A stretch of DNA of 18,388 nt from JAIOSM01 sp964593725. Lineage in GTDB: Bacteria > Desulfobacterota > Desulfobacteria > Desulfobacterales > Desulfobacteraceae. The number at the start of each line of letters is the position of its first letter. The first letter of the stretch is position 1. Location of the stretch: positions 1 to 18,388 of the forward strand of contig CAZQJS010000062.1 in assembly GCA_964593725.1 (NCBI GenBank), read 5' to 3'. Under the pieces are notes generated by a model. The model made no database searches. It was not told where the DNA came from and worked only from the letters and a program-made list of their open reading frames with translations. This document shows positions 1 through 7,520 of the stretch, piece after piece. A program made the position numbers and the translations under genes.

Positions 1-1
1 T

Positions 2-76
2 ATGAGCCCAATGAAATGGGATACTATCATTGGAAAAACTGCTGAACAATCATACTCAAAAGATGAACTGATATGA
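2..76 (+). CDS. C-terminal end of an upstream gene (partial, unidentified)
   Basis: An open frame enters from the left edge and ends at a TGA at 74-76. The last 24 residues end in SYSKDELI. The stop overlaps the ATG of the formyltransferase at 73 in an ATGA arrangement, the same coupling seen later in this operon, which is the main reason to believe this frame is coding. A second frame, read from position 1, stops at 43-45 and would leave a gap before the next gene, so it is less likely. The family cannot be recognised from so short a tail. An aminotransferase or acetyltransferase of the same sugar pathway would fit the context, but that is a guess. Confidence 0.45.
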   Translation: MSPMKWDTIIGKTAEQSYSKDELI

Positions 77-966
77 AAATTTTATTTATAGGAACTGTTC
101 AATTCAGCTATGATGCCTTGGTATGTATTCTGGAAGAAGGTGCCAATGTGGTAGCAGTGGTGACCCAAGACAAGGCAGGAGCTAATTCAGATTTTAAGGA
201 GCTTGGTCCATTATGCAAAAAGAGTAATATACCCTGTATTAAAACTTCCAATATAAATTCAAAAAAGATTTTCAAGTGGATTGCCGAATTTGCTCCTGAT
301 ATTGGCTTTTGTTTTGGCTGGTCGCAATTGATAAAAAAAGAGCTTATCGACCTAATGCCCAGGGGTATTATTGGTTTTCACCCAGCCATGCTGCCTGCAA
401 ACCGCGGCCGTCATCCATTAATATGGGCATTGGTTTTAGGCAATATGGACTATACAGGAGTTACATTCTTTTTTATGGATGAAGGCGCTGATACAGGAGA
501 TATCCTCTCCCAGGAAAGAGTGGCAATTTCTTATGAAGACAAAGCCATTGATCTTTATAAACGTGTTACTGATCAGGCATTAAAACAGATCAGAGAATTC
601 CTGCCCCTGTTAAAGTCAAGATATTATACAAGAACAGTCCAAGACAGTTCCAGATCTAATACATGGCGTAAAAGAACTGTAAAGGACGGCTTGATTGATT
701 TTCGTATGTCCAGTCGGGCAGTATATAATCTTGTCAGAGCGTTGTCGTACCCATATGTTGGAGCCCATATTGAATATAGAGGAAGGGAAGTGAAAATCTG
801 GGAAGCATCCGAAATATGCGATAATACTTATGAAGAATCTAATTTGGAACCTGGAAAAGTACTCGATGTTAACAAGAAAGGTATTATTGTAAAGTGTTAT
901 GATAATGCAGTATTAATAGACTCATCACAATTTATAATAAAACCTCTGGCAGGAGAATACTTATAA
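73..966 (+). CDS. Sugar N-formyltransferase (methionyl-tRNA formyltransferase-like)
   Basis: A cytoplasmic protein of 297 residues with a formyltransferase fold in residues 1-180 and a C-terminal domain like that of Fmt and ArnA in about 200-290. Such enzymes move a formyl group from N10-formyltetrahydrofolate to an amine. The active-site region reads GFHPAMLPANRGRHP at 101-115, followed by MDEGADTGDIL at 135-145. His103 and Asp140 match the catalytic His and Asp of the family, but the usual catalytic Asn two places before the His is Gly101. The tRNA enzyme is unlikely because the neighbours are all sugar genes. Coupling to the deacetylase (1-base overlap) suggests that the amine formylated is exposed by deacetylation of a nonulosonic acid or its hexosamine precursor; this is inference. 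The ribosome-binding site is weak, in keeping with coupling to the gene before it. Confidence 0.85.
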   Translation: MKILFIGTVQFSYDALVCILEEGANVVAVVTQDKAGANSDFKELGPLCKKSNIPCIKTSNINSKKIFKWIAEFAPDIGFCFGWSQLIKKELIDLMPRGIIGFHPAMLPANRGRHPLIWALVLGNMDYTGVTFFFMDEGADTGDILSQERVAISYEDKAIDLYKRVTDQALKQIREFLPLLKSRYYTRTVQDSSRSNTWRKRTVKDGLIDFRMSSRAVYNLVRALSYPYVGAHIEYRGREVKIWEASEICDNTYEESNLEPGKVLDVNKKGIIVKCYDNAVLIDSSQFIIKPLAGEYL

Positions 967-1721
967 TGGTAGATGTTATGGTCATTGCTGTACACCCCGA
1001 TGATGAAACTCTTGGTTGTGGAGGTACATTATTATGGCACAGATCCCGGGGAGATAATATCCATTTATTGATAATAACATCCATTTACAATCACGATAAT
1101 GGAAACAGAGCATATACAATTGGAAGTGATGACAGAAAACATGACCTGCCGGATTATATGAATTTCTCCGATCAAAATACCAGCTATTCAGATGAAAAAA
1201 TCAGAACAAAGTCAAAAGAGATAGCTGCCATGATAGAGAACTACAGATTCAGCAGTGTCAAGGAGTTAAGAGTCCCAACTACCAATGTTTTTTTGCAGGA
1301 GGAAAACGTTCTGGTGCAGAAAGTTGCTTCACATTTTAAAAAAATTCGCCCCAATATATTATATATACCTTTTCTCCATGATGCCCATGGCGACCACAGA
1401 GCGATTTTCCCAATATTAAATAGCTGTATAAAAACATTCCGGTATCCTTTTATTGAAAAGATATATATGATGGAGACAATCAGTGAAACTGAATATGCTC
1501 CTTCCCTACCTGGGTATGGTTTTATTCCAAACCATTTTGTCTGTATTGATGAATATATAGAATTAAAACTTGCGATCATGGCAAATTATAAAAGTGAGGT
1601 ACAGGTAGACCCCTTACCAAGAAGTATTGAAATGATAAAGGCACAAAGCCGGTTCAGAGGGAGTGCAGCCCATTGCAAATATGCCGAAGCATTCATGCTT
1701 TTAAAGGAAATAGTAAGATGA
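966..1721 (+). CDS. PIG-L/LmbE family N-deacetylase
   Basis: A 251-residue zinc-dependent deacetylase of the PIG-L (LmbE) family, which removes N-acetyl groups from sugars. The N-terminal metal motif HPDDETLGCGG lies at 10-20, with His10 and Asp13 as expected zinc ligands and Asp12 as the likely base. A second block at 138-144 (HDAHGDH) supplies the other histidines. Length is normal for the family. The start codon overlaps the stop of the formyltransferase by one base (TAATG) and its own stop overlaps the next start (ATGA), so the three genes are probably translated together. Next to a formyltransferase its likely job is to uncover an amine for formylation. The exact substrate cannot be read from the sequence; a nonulosonic acid or a GDP/UDP-hexosamine are both possible. 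Confidence 0.85.
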   Translation: MVDVMVIAVHPDDETLGCGGTLLWHRSRGDNIHLLIITSIYNHDNGNRAYTIGSDDRKHDLPDYMNFSDQNTSYSDEKIRTKSKEIAAMIENYRFSSVKELRVPTTNVFLQEENVLVQKVASHFKKIRPNILYIPFLHDAHGDHRAIFPILNSCIKTFRYPFIEKIYMMETISETEYAPSLPGYGFIPNHFVCIDEYIELKLAIMANYKSEVQVDPLPRSIEMIKAQSRFRGSAAHCKYAEAFMLLKEIVR

Positions 1722-2872
1722 GAAAAATACTTATATTTACTTCGACCAGGGCTGAGTATGGGTTGCTAAGAAGGGTTATAAGAAAAATCCAGAAATGTGA
1801 AAGGCTTGATTTGGAGCTACTTGTAAGCGGAACGCACCTTGTTTCCAGGCATGGCAGAACTCTTGAAGATATACACAAAGATATAACCATGAAAATTAAA
1901 TGTATTGATATTGGATTACAGGATGATTCTGCCATGGGAATTCTTAACTCCATGGGAAAAGCCATGGAAAAGTATGGGCACTATTTATATAATTTATCGC
2001 CTGATATACTATTGCTTTTGGGGGACAGGTATGAAACCTTCTGCTGTGCTGCCGCAGCTCAGATCTGTAAGATTCCCGTGGCCCACATACACGGTGGAGA
2101 AAGGACAGAGGGTGCTGTTGACGAGGCTTTTCGTCATTCAATAACCAAAATGTCCCATTTGCATTTTCCATGCTGTAATGAGTATAAACAGCGGATTGTT
2201 CAAATGGGTGAAGACCCAAAAACCGTTCATAATGTGGGATCCCTTGGGGTGGAAAACATCAGGAACATGGATTTGTTAAGCCTTAACAAGCTTGAAGCAT
2301 TACTTGGTTTTAAACTTGACAGACCATTTTTTTTAATAACATTTCACCCTGTGACACTTGAAAAAATAAGCCCTGGGGAACAATTTTCAGAGCTCCTTGC
2401 CGCCCTTGATGACTATCCTGACTTTAAGTTTATCTTCACAGGGGCAAATGCAGACACTAATGGTGCCATTATTAATAAAATGATTAATGAATATGTAAGA
2501 AGGCATCCTGATAAATGTTTTGCCAGAGCTTCCCTTGGCTCCCTTAGATACTTGTCTGCCATGAACTTATGCAAAATAGTTATTGGCAACAGCTCCAGTG
2601 GGATTCTTGAGGCACCGGCATTGAATGTTCCGACAATAAATATTGGCGAGAGGCAGAGAGGCAGAATTAAAGCCAGGAGTATCATTGATTGTGAACCAAG
2701 GAAAGGGGCAATTGTAAAAAGCGTGGATAAAATATTGTCAAGGGAGTTTCAGTTTTCAATGGAAAATATTGAAATACCCCATGAAAAAGAAGGTACTTCA
2801 GGAAAAATTGTACAGATTCTTAAAACCATTGAGTTGGATCATATTTTAAAGAAAAAATTCTTTGATATTTAA
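1718..2872 (+). CDS. legG: NeuC/LegG-type NDP-sugar-hydrolysing 2-epimerase
   Basis: A 384-residue member of the NeuC/WecB GT-B-fold epimerase family. It inverts C2 of an NDP-N-acetylhexosamine and hydrolyses off the nucleotide, giving the free sugar for a NeuB-type synthase. Visible marks are TSTRAEYG at 8-15, GDRYE at 102-106, HIHGGERTEGAVDEAFRHS at 123-141, the phosphate-loop stretch GNSSSGILEAP and the NIGERQRGR segment near the C-terminus. The open frame extends 15 codons further up, but ATG 1718 is preferred: it makes the ATGA overlap with the deacetylase stop, follows AAAGGAAA, and gives the normal MRKILIFTSTRAEYG start. With PtmE-, LegB- and LegF-type genes nearby, the GDP-sugar (legionaminate) version is more likely than the UDP-GlcNAc (sialic acid) version, but that is inferred. 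Confidence 0.85.
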   Translation: MRKILIFTSTRAEYGLLRRVIRKIQKCERLDLELLVSGTHLVSRHGRTLEDIHKDITMKIKCIDIGLQDDSAMGILNSMGKAMEKYGHYLYNLSPDILLLLGDRYETFCCAAAAQICKIPVAHIHGGERTEGAVDEAFRHSITKMSHLHFPCCNEYKQRIVQMGEDPKTVHNVGSLGVENIRNMDLLSLNKLEALLGFKLDRPFFLITFHPVTLEKISPGEQFSELLAALDDYPDFKFIFTGANADTNGAIINKMINEYVRRHPDKCFARASLGSLRYLSAMNLCKIVIGNSSSGILEAPALNVPTINIGERQRGRIKARSIIDCEPRKGAIVKSVDKILSREFQFSMENIEIPHEKEGTSGKIVQILKTIELDHILKKKFFDI

Positions 2873-2895
2873 TTTTAAAAATTATTAAACAGGTT

Positions 2896-2924
2896 TTGAA
2901 ATATGTTATAATAAGTAGTATACT
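2896..2924 (+). promoter_or_regulatory. Sigma70-type promoter for the ptmE-legF pair
   Basis: TTGAAA at 2896-2901 and TATACT at 2919-2924 are separated by exactly 17 bases. Each hexamer matches the consensus at five of six positions. It lies in the only sizeable gap (132 bases, AT-rich) of the plus-strand half of the locus. A start site near 2931 would leave a leader of about 74 bases before the ATG at 3005. No clear terminator is seen between the upstream epimerase gene and this promoter, so read-through is also possible. Confidence 0.6.
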
Positions 2925-3004
2925 GTTATTAAAAATCGCCAGCAAAAATTAATACTTGATGAATTCATAATTAAACCCTGATTAATCAATAGGTACAGGT
3001 TAAA

Positions 3005-4069
3005 ATGAAAGACTGGAAAAAAACTTTTGTAGGCCCGGAGACCAGTATCACTGAAACCCTTGCAGTGATTGACAAGAGTGCCCTCCAGGTGGCACTGGTT
3101 GTGGAATCTGACAATAAACTTCTGGGGATTGTCACAGACGGTGATATACGGAGGGGGCTTTTAAAGGGTGTAGGTCTTAATGAGCCGGTAAAGCGAATTT
3201 ATTATGTATCTCCTTTAACTGCATCCATTGATGACGATCCTGCAACCATGCACGGGATAATGAAGGAGCAGGAGATAAACCACCTGCCCGTGATTGACCA
3301 TGACGGAAGAGTTGTTGAGTTAAAAATATTAAATGAGATTCTTAAAGCAGAAAAAATAAAAAACCCTGTGATTTTAATGGCAGGCGGGCTTGGCACAAGA
3401 TTAAGGCCTCTGACAGAATCATGCCCCAAACCTCTTTTAAAGGTAGGAGGCAGCCCGGTATTGAAAACTATTCTTGAAGGTTTTGTAAATAAAGGTTTTG
3501 ATACTTTTTATATTTCAGTGAACTATAAAGCCGATATGATTGAAGAGTATTTTGGAGATGGCTCCAGATGGGGTGTAAATATAGAATATTTAAGAGAAAA
3601 TAAGAGACTTGGTACTGCCGGCAGTATTAATCTTCTCCCTGACAAGCCAGAACTGCCGTTTATTGTGATGAATGGAGATCTGCTTACAAAAATAGATTTT
3701 GATCAGCTTATCAAGTTTCATATGAACAATAATAAGCTCAGTAATGCTATGGCCACCATGTGTGTCAGGGAGTATAATATGCAGATACCCTATGGTGTAA
3801 TACAAAAAGAGGGCAACAGGTTAACCCGCCTTGACGAAAAACCTGTACAGCGCTTTTTTGTCAATGGCGGTATATATGTTTTTGAGCCCGATGTTATGGA
3901 TATGATCCCGGGTGATAAATATTTTGATATGACAGATCTCTTTGATGGAATGATGAAAAAAGATTATAAAACAGTGATATTCCAGATCAGGGAATACTGG
4001 ATGGACATAGGCTATAAAAAGGATTTTGAGATTGCCGACGGTGAGTATGGAGAAATCTTCTGGGGTTGA
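3005..4069 (+). CDS. ptmE: PtmE-type CBS-domain sugar-1-phosphate nucleotidyltransferase
   Basis: A 354-residue protein with two CBS domains (about 10-60 and 65-115) in front of a nucleotidyltransferase domain (about 120-350). The catalytic part shows GGLGTRL at 127-133, PKPLLKV at 141-147 and the metal-binding NGD at 223-225. This architecture is that of Campylobacter PtmE, which makes GDP-glucosamine from glucosamine 1-phosphate and GTP at the start of GDP-based legionaminic acid synthesis. The CBS pair probably senses an adenine nucleotide. It has its own promoter and is followed three bases later by the CMP-sugar synthetase. The ribosome-binding site is poor (CAGG, 6 bases before the ATG). 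The sugar and nucleotide specificity is inferred from architecture and neighbours; a mannose-1-phosphate guanylyltransferase role is less likely. Confidence 0.82.
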   Translation: MKDWKKTFVGPETSITETLAVIDKSALQVALVVESDNKLLGIVTDGDIRRGLLKGVGLNEPVKRIYYVSPLTASIDDDPATMHGIMKEQEINHLPVIDHDGRVVELKILNEILKAEKIKNPVILMAGGLGTRLRPLTESCPKPLLKVGGSPVLKTILEGFVNKGFDTFYISVNYKADMIEEYFGDGSRWGVNIEYLRENKRLGTAGSINLLPDKPELPFIVMNGDLLTKIDFDQLIKFHMNNNKLSNAMATMCVREYNMQIPYGVIQKEGNRLTRLDEKPVQRFFVNGGIYVFEPDVMDMIPGDKYFDMTDLFDGMMKKDYKTVIFQIREYWMDIGYKKDFEIADGEYGEIFWG

Positions 4070-4072
4070 ATT

Positions 4073-4759
4073 ATGTTTGATAATAAACAGGTACTTGCCA
4101 TAATAACTGCCAGGGGAGGATCAAAGGGAGTTCCCCGGAAGAACATTAAAAGGGCAGGGGGCAGACCTCTCATTGCCTGGATGATTGAGGCTGCAAAACA
4201 ATCAAAATATATTGATCAGTTGATACTTTCTTCCGATGACAGTGAAATAATTTCAGTTGCAGAAAAGTTTGGCTGCACTGCTCCGTTTGTACGTCCAAAA
4301 GAGTTTGCAGGGGATACAAGTTCTGTTTCAAGTGTTATTATACATGCTCTTGGTAAAATCCATGGCTTTGATTATGTGATGCTCCTGCAGCCGACATCTC
4401 CTTTAATAATAGCGGAAGATATAGATGGATGCATTGAATTCTGTATCAGTTTAAATATAAATTCTGTTGTTTCCGTGGTTAAACCCCGGAAAAATCCCTA
4501 TTGGTCATTTACCATGGAAGACAATAATAAACTTGCGCCTGTTTTCAGCCAGGACTGTTTTAACATGCGAAGACAGGACCTTCCACTGGTATATATGCCG
4601 GCAGGTGCAATTTATATGGCAAAGATCAAATGGTTTATTGAAAACAGATCATTTTACTCTGATTCTACCTTTGGCTATGAAATCCCCTGGCAGCGTGCCC
4701 TGGACATTGACTCAGAACTTGATTTTAAATTGTTTGAATTAATGCTTTCTGCTCTGTAA
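4073..4759 (+). CDS. legF: LegF/NeuA-type CMP-nonulosonate cytidylyltransferase
   Basis: A 228-residue CMP-sugar synthetase that activates a 9-carbon keto acid with CTP, releasing pyrophosphate, to feed a glycosyltransferase. The CTP-binding signature TARGGSKGVPRKN lies at 12-24, LQPTSPL at 105-111, and the conserved IPWQRALDID segment near the C-terminus carries the metal-binding acidic residues. The LQPTSPL form is that of the NeuA/LegF branch, whereas the second synthetase at 13220 has the PseF-like form. It starts three bases after ptmE stops, so they are one transcription unit. Its stop is only three bases from the stop of the oppositely oriented amidotransferase, leaving no room for a terminator. 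CMP-legionaminate is the expected product, judged by neighbours. Confidence 0.85.
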   Translation: MFDNKQVLAIITARGGSKGVPRKNIKRAGGRPLIAWMIEAAKQSKYIDQLILSSDDSEIISVAEKFGCTAPFVRPKEFAGDTSSVSSVIIHALGKIHGFDYVMLLQPTSPLIIAEDIDGCIEFCISLNINSVVSVVKPRKNPYWSFTMEDNNKLAPVFSQDCFNMRRQDLPLVYMPAGAIYMAKIKWFIENRSFYSDSTFGYEIPWQRALDIDSELDFKLFELMLSAL

Positions 4760-4762
4760 AGA

Positions 4763-5941
4763 TCAATCGTCAGCACCATCGCAGCTTACAGTGTGCCTGA
4801 GCTTCCAGTCACCATTTACCTTGACCCATAAATGATCTGATCTCCAGGAGTCAATAACCCCATGGAAAAAATCTTTATCAATATTACAGTACTCCAGAAA
4901 AGTTTTAAAATATTTTTGTGGAAATTCCCCGTCAAATTTTTTAACAAGGGCTACACCTTCTTCCCTTGTGATGTGATCATCCCTTATCTCATGGGCAGAG
5001 TCTGATGTTGCCCTGCCAAGGCCGAATTTGATAAAGGAAAGATAGTAATGGAACCCGTCCAGCTGATCGTCCAGGGAGGCATATTTTGAATATGTACCTT
5101 CGCTCCGCATTGGATTTGCTGTAAATCCTGTGTTTTCAACACAATAATAAAAGTGCTCCTGGGGGACCCACTTTGTGTAATACCCAAAAAAATGAATCTC
5201 AGTGCCAAGGGCATCCAGTTCCTTGTTGTCCGGAGGCAGATAGGGAATAAGGTCTTTCATATCAATACCGTAATCTGCCAGTGCCTCGGGGGGCAGGCCT
5301 GAGAAGTAATGTTTTGAATGGTCTGTTTTGTAATCCCTGGTGGGTGAAAATGCATTTTTCATATCACCGCCATACTCGACTTCTCCGTTTTCACCATACA
5401 TGATCAAGGGAATTCCATATTTTACTGCCATCTGGAGGGGGAAATTTGTCTGGCCGTATATAAAAGGTTGAAAAGGATCACCCAGAATCTCAAAGGATAT
5501 TCTGGCAAGCTTTCTGTGGATCCCGCCCCTGGGAGCTCCCATGATATTAGCAAGGTCTCCTTTATGGATCATATTCTGGTGATTTTTGAATCCAATATCT
5601 GTATAAAGATGGGGAGCCCAGGTAACAGTGAGGGGATTCATACCATATTTGTGTTTCAGGTTGTGAGCCACAAACCCGCTGTCCTTGCCGCCGCTTGTCG
5701 GCACAATCACATCATATGTCCCATCATTTTTTCTGAATTTGTCAAGCATGACCATGAGCTCTTGTTCTCTCTCATCCCAGTTGATTTTATTTTTTTTATA
5801 ATCTGCAAAATTACATGCCGAACATACACCGTTATCATCAAACCCTATTCTGGGGCGCTGGTTTGAAATTGTGCATTTTTTACAAAAAACAACTTTTTTG
5901 GGAAGATTATACCTTTTTAAGACATCATGTTTTTTCATCAT
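4763..5941 (-). CDS. N-acetyl-sugar amidotransferase (PseA/WbpG/WbuX family)
   Basis: A 392-residue ATP-dependent enzyme of the PP-loop family that converts an N-acetyl into an N-acetamidino group, using ammonia passed from a HisH-type glutaminase. Four cysteines (20, 23, 40, 43) form a probable zinc site, and the PP-loop PTSGGKDS lies at 81-88. Length is usual for PseA/WbpG. The gene is last in the legB-hisF-hisH operon and overlaps the end of hisH by 17 bases, which supports a complex of the three proteins. Two start codons lie in tandem (5941 and 5938); either could be used. In Campylobacter this family acts on pseudaminic acid, and in Pseudomonas on a mannuronic acid. Here a legionaminic-type sugar is the natural substrate, by context only. 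Confidence 0.88.
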   Translation of the reverse strand: MMKKHDVLKRYNLPKKVVFCKKCTISNQRPRIGFDDNGVCSACNFADYKKNKINWDEREQELMVMLDKFRKNDGTYDVIVPTSGGKDSGFVAHNLKHKYGMNPLTVTWAPHLYTDIGFKNHQNMIHKGDLANIMGAPRGGIHRKLARISFEILGDPFQPFIYGQTNFPLQMAVKYGIPLIMYGENGEVEYGGDMKNAFSPTRDYKTDHSKHYFSGLPPEALADYGIDMKDLIPYLPPDNKELDALGTEIHFFGYYTKWVPQEHFYYCVENTGFTANPMRSEGTYSKYASLDDQLDGFHYYLSFIKFGLGRATSDSAHEIRDDHITREEGVALVKKFDGEFPQKYFKTFLEYCNIDKDFFHGVIDSWRSDHLWVKVNGDWKLRHTVSCDGADD

Positions 5942-6608
5942 TTACAAACCCCTTCCTAACCTGGTTTAATTTGTTTTTAAATCTTTGTAATATCCTTAAT
6001 CCATCCTTGCCGCTCTTTTCAGGGTGGAATTGAAAGGCTTCCACATTTTCCTTTTTAATGGCAGAACAATACTCTCTGCCTCCATACGCAGAGACACTCA
6101 AAATATCCTTTGTTTCTTCCGGTTCAGCATAATAGGAGTGGACAAAGTACATGAATGTGCCATTCCTGGTATCTGCCAGGAGCGAAGATTCCCAGGTATC
6201 ACTACTTTCCCGGGGACGTTCTATCTGGTTCCAGGATACATGGGGAACCTTTACTTTTCTGCCCGATGCTGCATGATTGTTGAAACGGACAATATTGCCC
6301 CGGACAATGCCAAGTCCTTCATGGCAGCCAAATTCATAACTTTTTGTGAATAACAGCTGCATGCCCAGGCATATTCCCATGAAGGGTCTGCCGGAATTTA
6401 TAAAGTCAAGTATGGTGGGGATAAGATTATCCTGTTTCAGATTATACAATGCTTCACCAAAGGCGCCGACTCCGGGCAGAACAGCACCGTCAGCTTTGAG
6501 TATTTCACTTCTTGACCCAGTGATAACCGAATCAATACCTGTGTAGGCAAGCGCCCGCTGGACACTGAAGAGATTACCCATATTATAGTCAATTACCGCA
6601 ACTTTCAT
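5925..6608 (-). CDS. hisH: HisH paralogue: glutamine amidotransferase subunit for sugar acetamidino formation
   Basis: A 227-residue class I glutaminase of the HisH type. The nucleophile Cys80 sits in GICLGMQ (78-84), and His195 and Glu197 in FHPEKSG complete the triad; PGVGAF at 45-50 is the oxyanion-strand region. It should release ammonia from glutamine and hand it to its HisF partner and on to the amidotransferase. It is 12 bases after hisF and overlaps the amidotransferase start by 17 bases. No other histidine gene is present, so a role in histidine synthesis is unlikely; paralogues of this kind are a regular part of O-antigen and flagellar sugar loci (as in the WbpG system). All catalytic residues are intact. 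Confidence 0.85.
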   Translation of the reverse strand: MKVAVIDYNMGNLFSVQRALAYTGIDSVITGSRSEILKADGAVLPGVGAFGEALYNLKQDNLIPTILDFINSGRPFMGICLGMQLLFTKSYEFGCHEGLGIVRGNIVRFNNHAASGRKVKVPHVSWNQIERPRESSDTWESSLLADTRNGTFMYFVHSYYAEPEETKDILSVSAYGGREYCSAIKKENVEAFQFHPEKSGKDGLRILQRFKNKLNQVRKGFVNDEKT

Positions 6609-6620
6609 ACAATAGCCTTT

Positions 6621-7466
6621 TTATATTCTGCATTGAGTCTTATTGATCATGAGATATTTTTTAATTTTATCAATTGTTGTGGAATCAATTGTTGAAAGGT
6701 CCCTGCCATTCTTTAAAAATTCAATATTTCCCTCTTTTTCAAATCCTGAAGTTTTGTTATGATCCTTTATATAATCGTAGTGGAGGATGGATGCCAGTGC
6801 CACAGCATCTGCTCTGCCATCCTTAAAGGCCGCATTAATGTGTTCAAGACGGCCGCAGCCTCCATGGGCAATAACCGGAATATTTACCACATCAGATACT
6901 TTTGATATAAGCCGGGTGTCAAATCCGAGCCCTGTTCCCTCTTTATTGACAGAAGTTATGAGTATCTCTCCTGCACCGTATTGTTCAAGCTGTCCAGCCC
7001 AGGCAACAGCATCTTTTCCTGTATATTCCCTGCCATTGTCAATGAGAGCCATGTACTCCCCGGGCGCCTGTTCAATGGCTTCAATGGCTGCCACAATGGT
7101 GGATGAGCCAAATATTTGTGCTGCCTCCTTAATAAGGCCGGGATTTTTAATAAATGCTGTATTTATGGCAACCTTATCCGCTCCAGCCCTTAATACGTTC
7201 CTGATATCTTTAATGCTTCGTATTCCTCCTCCCACGGTCAGGGGTATGAAGATTTCACCTGCTGTTCTGGTGATTATATCATGCAGGCTGTTCCTGCCGT
7301 AAAGACTTGCCACAGTATCGGAATAGAGGAGTTCATCAATACCGTTTTCATAATAGTACCGGGCAAAATCTTCTGGTTTCCCAAGTACTCTTAAACCTTC
7401 AAGGTGGATACCCTTTACTAAATTAGGCCCTTTTATATCAAGCCTTGCAATTATTCTTCGGTTCAC
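6621..7466 (-). CDS. hisF: HisF paralogue (ammonia-channel partner) with altered catalytic residues
   Basis: An (alpha/beta)8-barrel of the HisF family, about 281 residues, a little longer than the usual 250-260. The frame runs up to a TTG at 7478, but a GTG at 7466 gives MNRRIIARLD, the normal HisF N-terminal spacing, with GGGA four bases before it; the upstream TTG has no such site. Counting from the TTG, Asp14 matches catalytic Asp11, but the second catalytic Asp (AIDA in true HisF) is Glu133 (AIEA), and TSIDRDGT has become TSVNKEGT at 175-182. Phosphate-binding glycine regions (VGGGIRS at 82-88, AHGGCGR at 204-210) remain. This suggests an ammonia conduit for the sugar amidotransferase rather than an imidazole-glycerol-phosphate cyclase. 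A C-terminal tail of about 30 residues is extra. Confidence 0.83.
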   Translation of the reverse strand: MNRRIIARLDIKGPNLVKGIHLEGLRVLGKPEDFARYYYENGIDELLYSDTVASLYGRNSLHDIITRTAGEIFIPLTVGGGIRSIKDIRNVLRAGADKVAINTAFIKNPGLIKEAAQIFGSSTIVAAIEAIEQAPGEYMALIDNGREYTGKDAVAWAGQLEQYGAGEILITSVNKEGTGLGFDTRLISKVSDVVNIPVIAHGGCGRLEHINAAFKDGRADAVALASILHYDYIKDHNKTSGFEKEGNIEFLKNGRDLSTIDSTTIDKIKKYLMINKTQCRI

Positions 7467-7520
7467 AATTTCCCGCAATCAAATTATTATCAGCTGTTTT
7501 ATATAAAGCTTGTTTATATT

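Noticed and set aside
1673..1717. A longer N-terminus for the epimerase, from ATG 1673.
   Set aside because: It would overlap the deacetylase by 49 bases and add residues absent from NeuC-type proteins. The ATG at 1718 gives normal length and an ATGA junction.
2896..2913. TTGAAA with TATAAT near 2908 as a promoter.
   Set aside because: The boxes are only about 6 bases apart. The TATACT at 2919 has the correct 17-base spacing.
5468..5866. A 132-codon plus-strand frame opposite the amidotransferase.
   Set aside because: It is antisense to a strongly conserved enzyme and shows no family features.
5925..7466. HisH and HisF as part of histidine biosynthesis.
   Set aside because: No other his gene is present, the catalytic residues of HisF are changed, and both genes sit with a PseA/WbpG-type amidotransferase that needs them.
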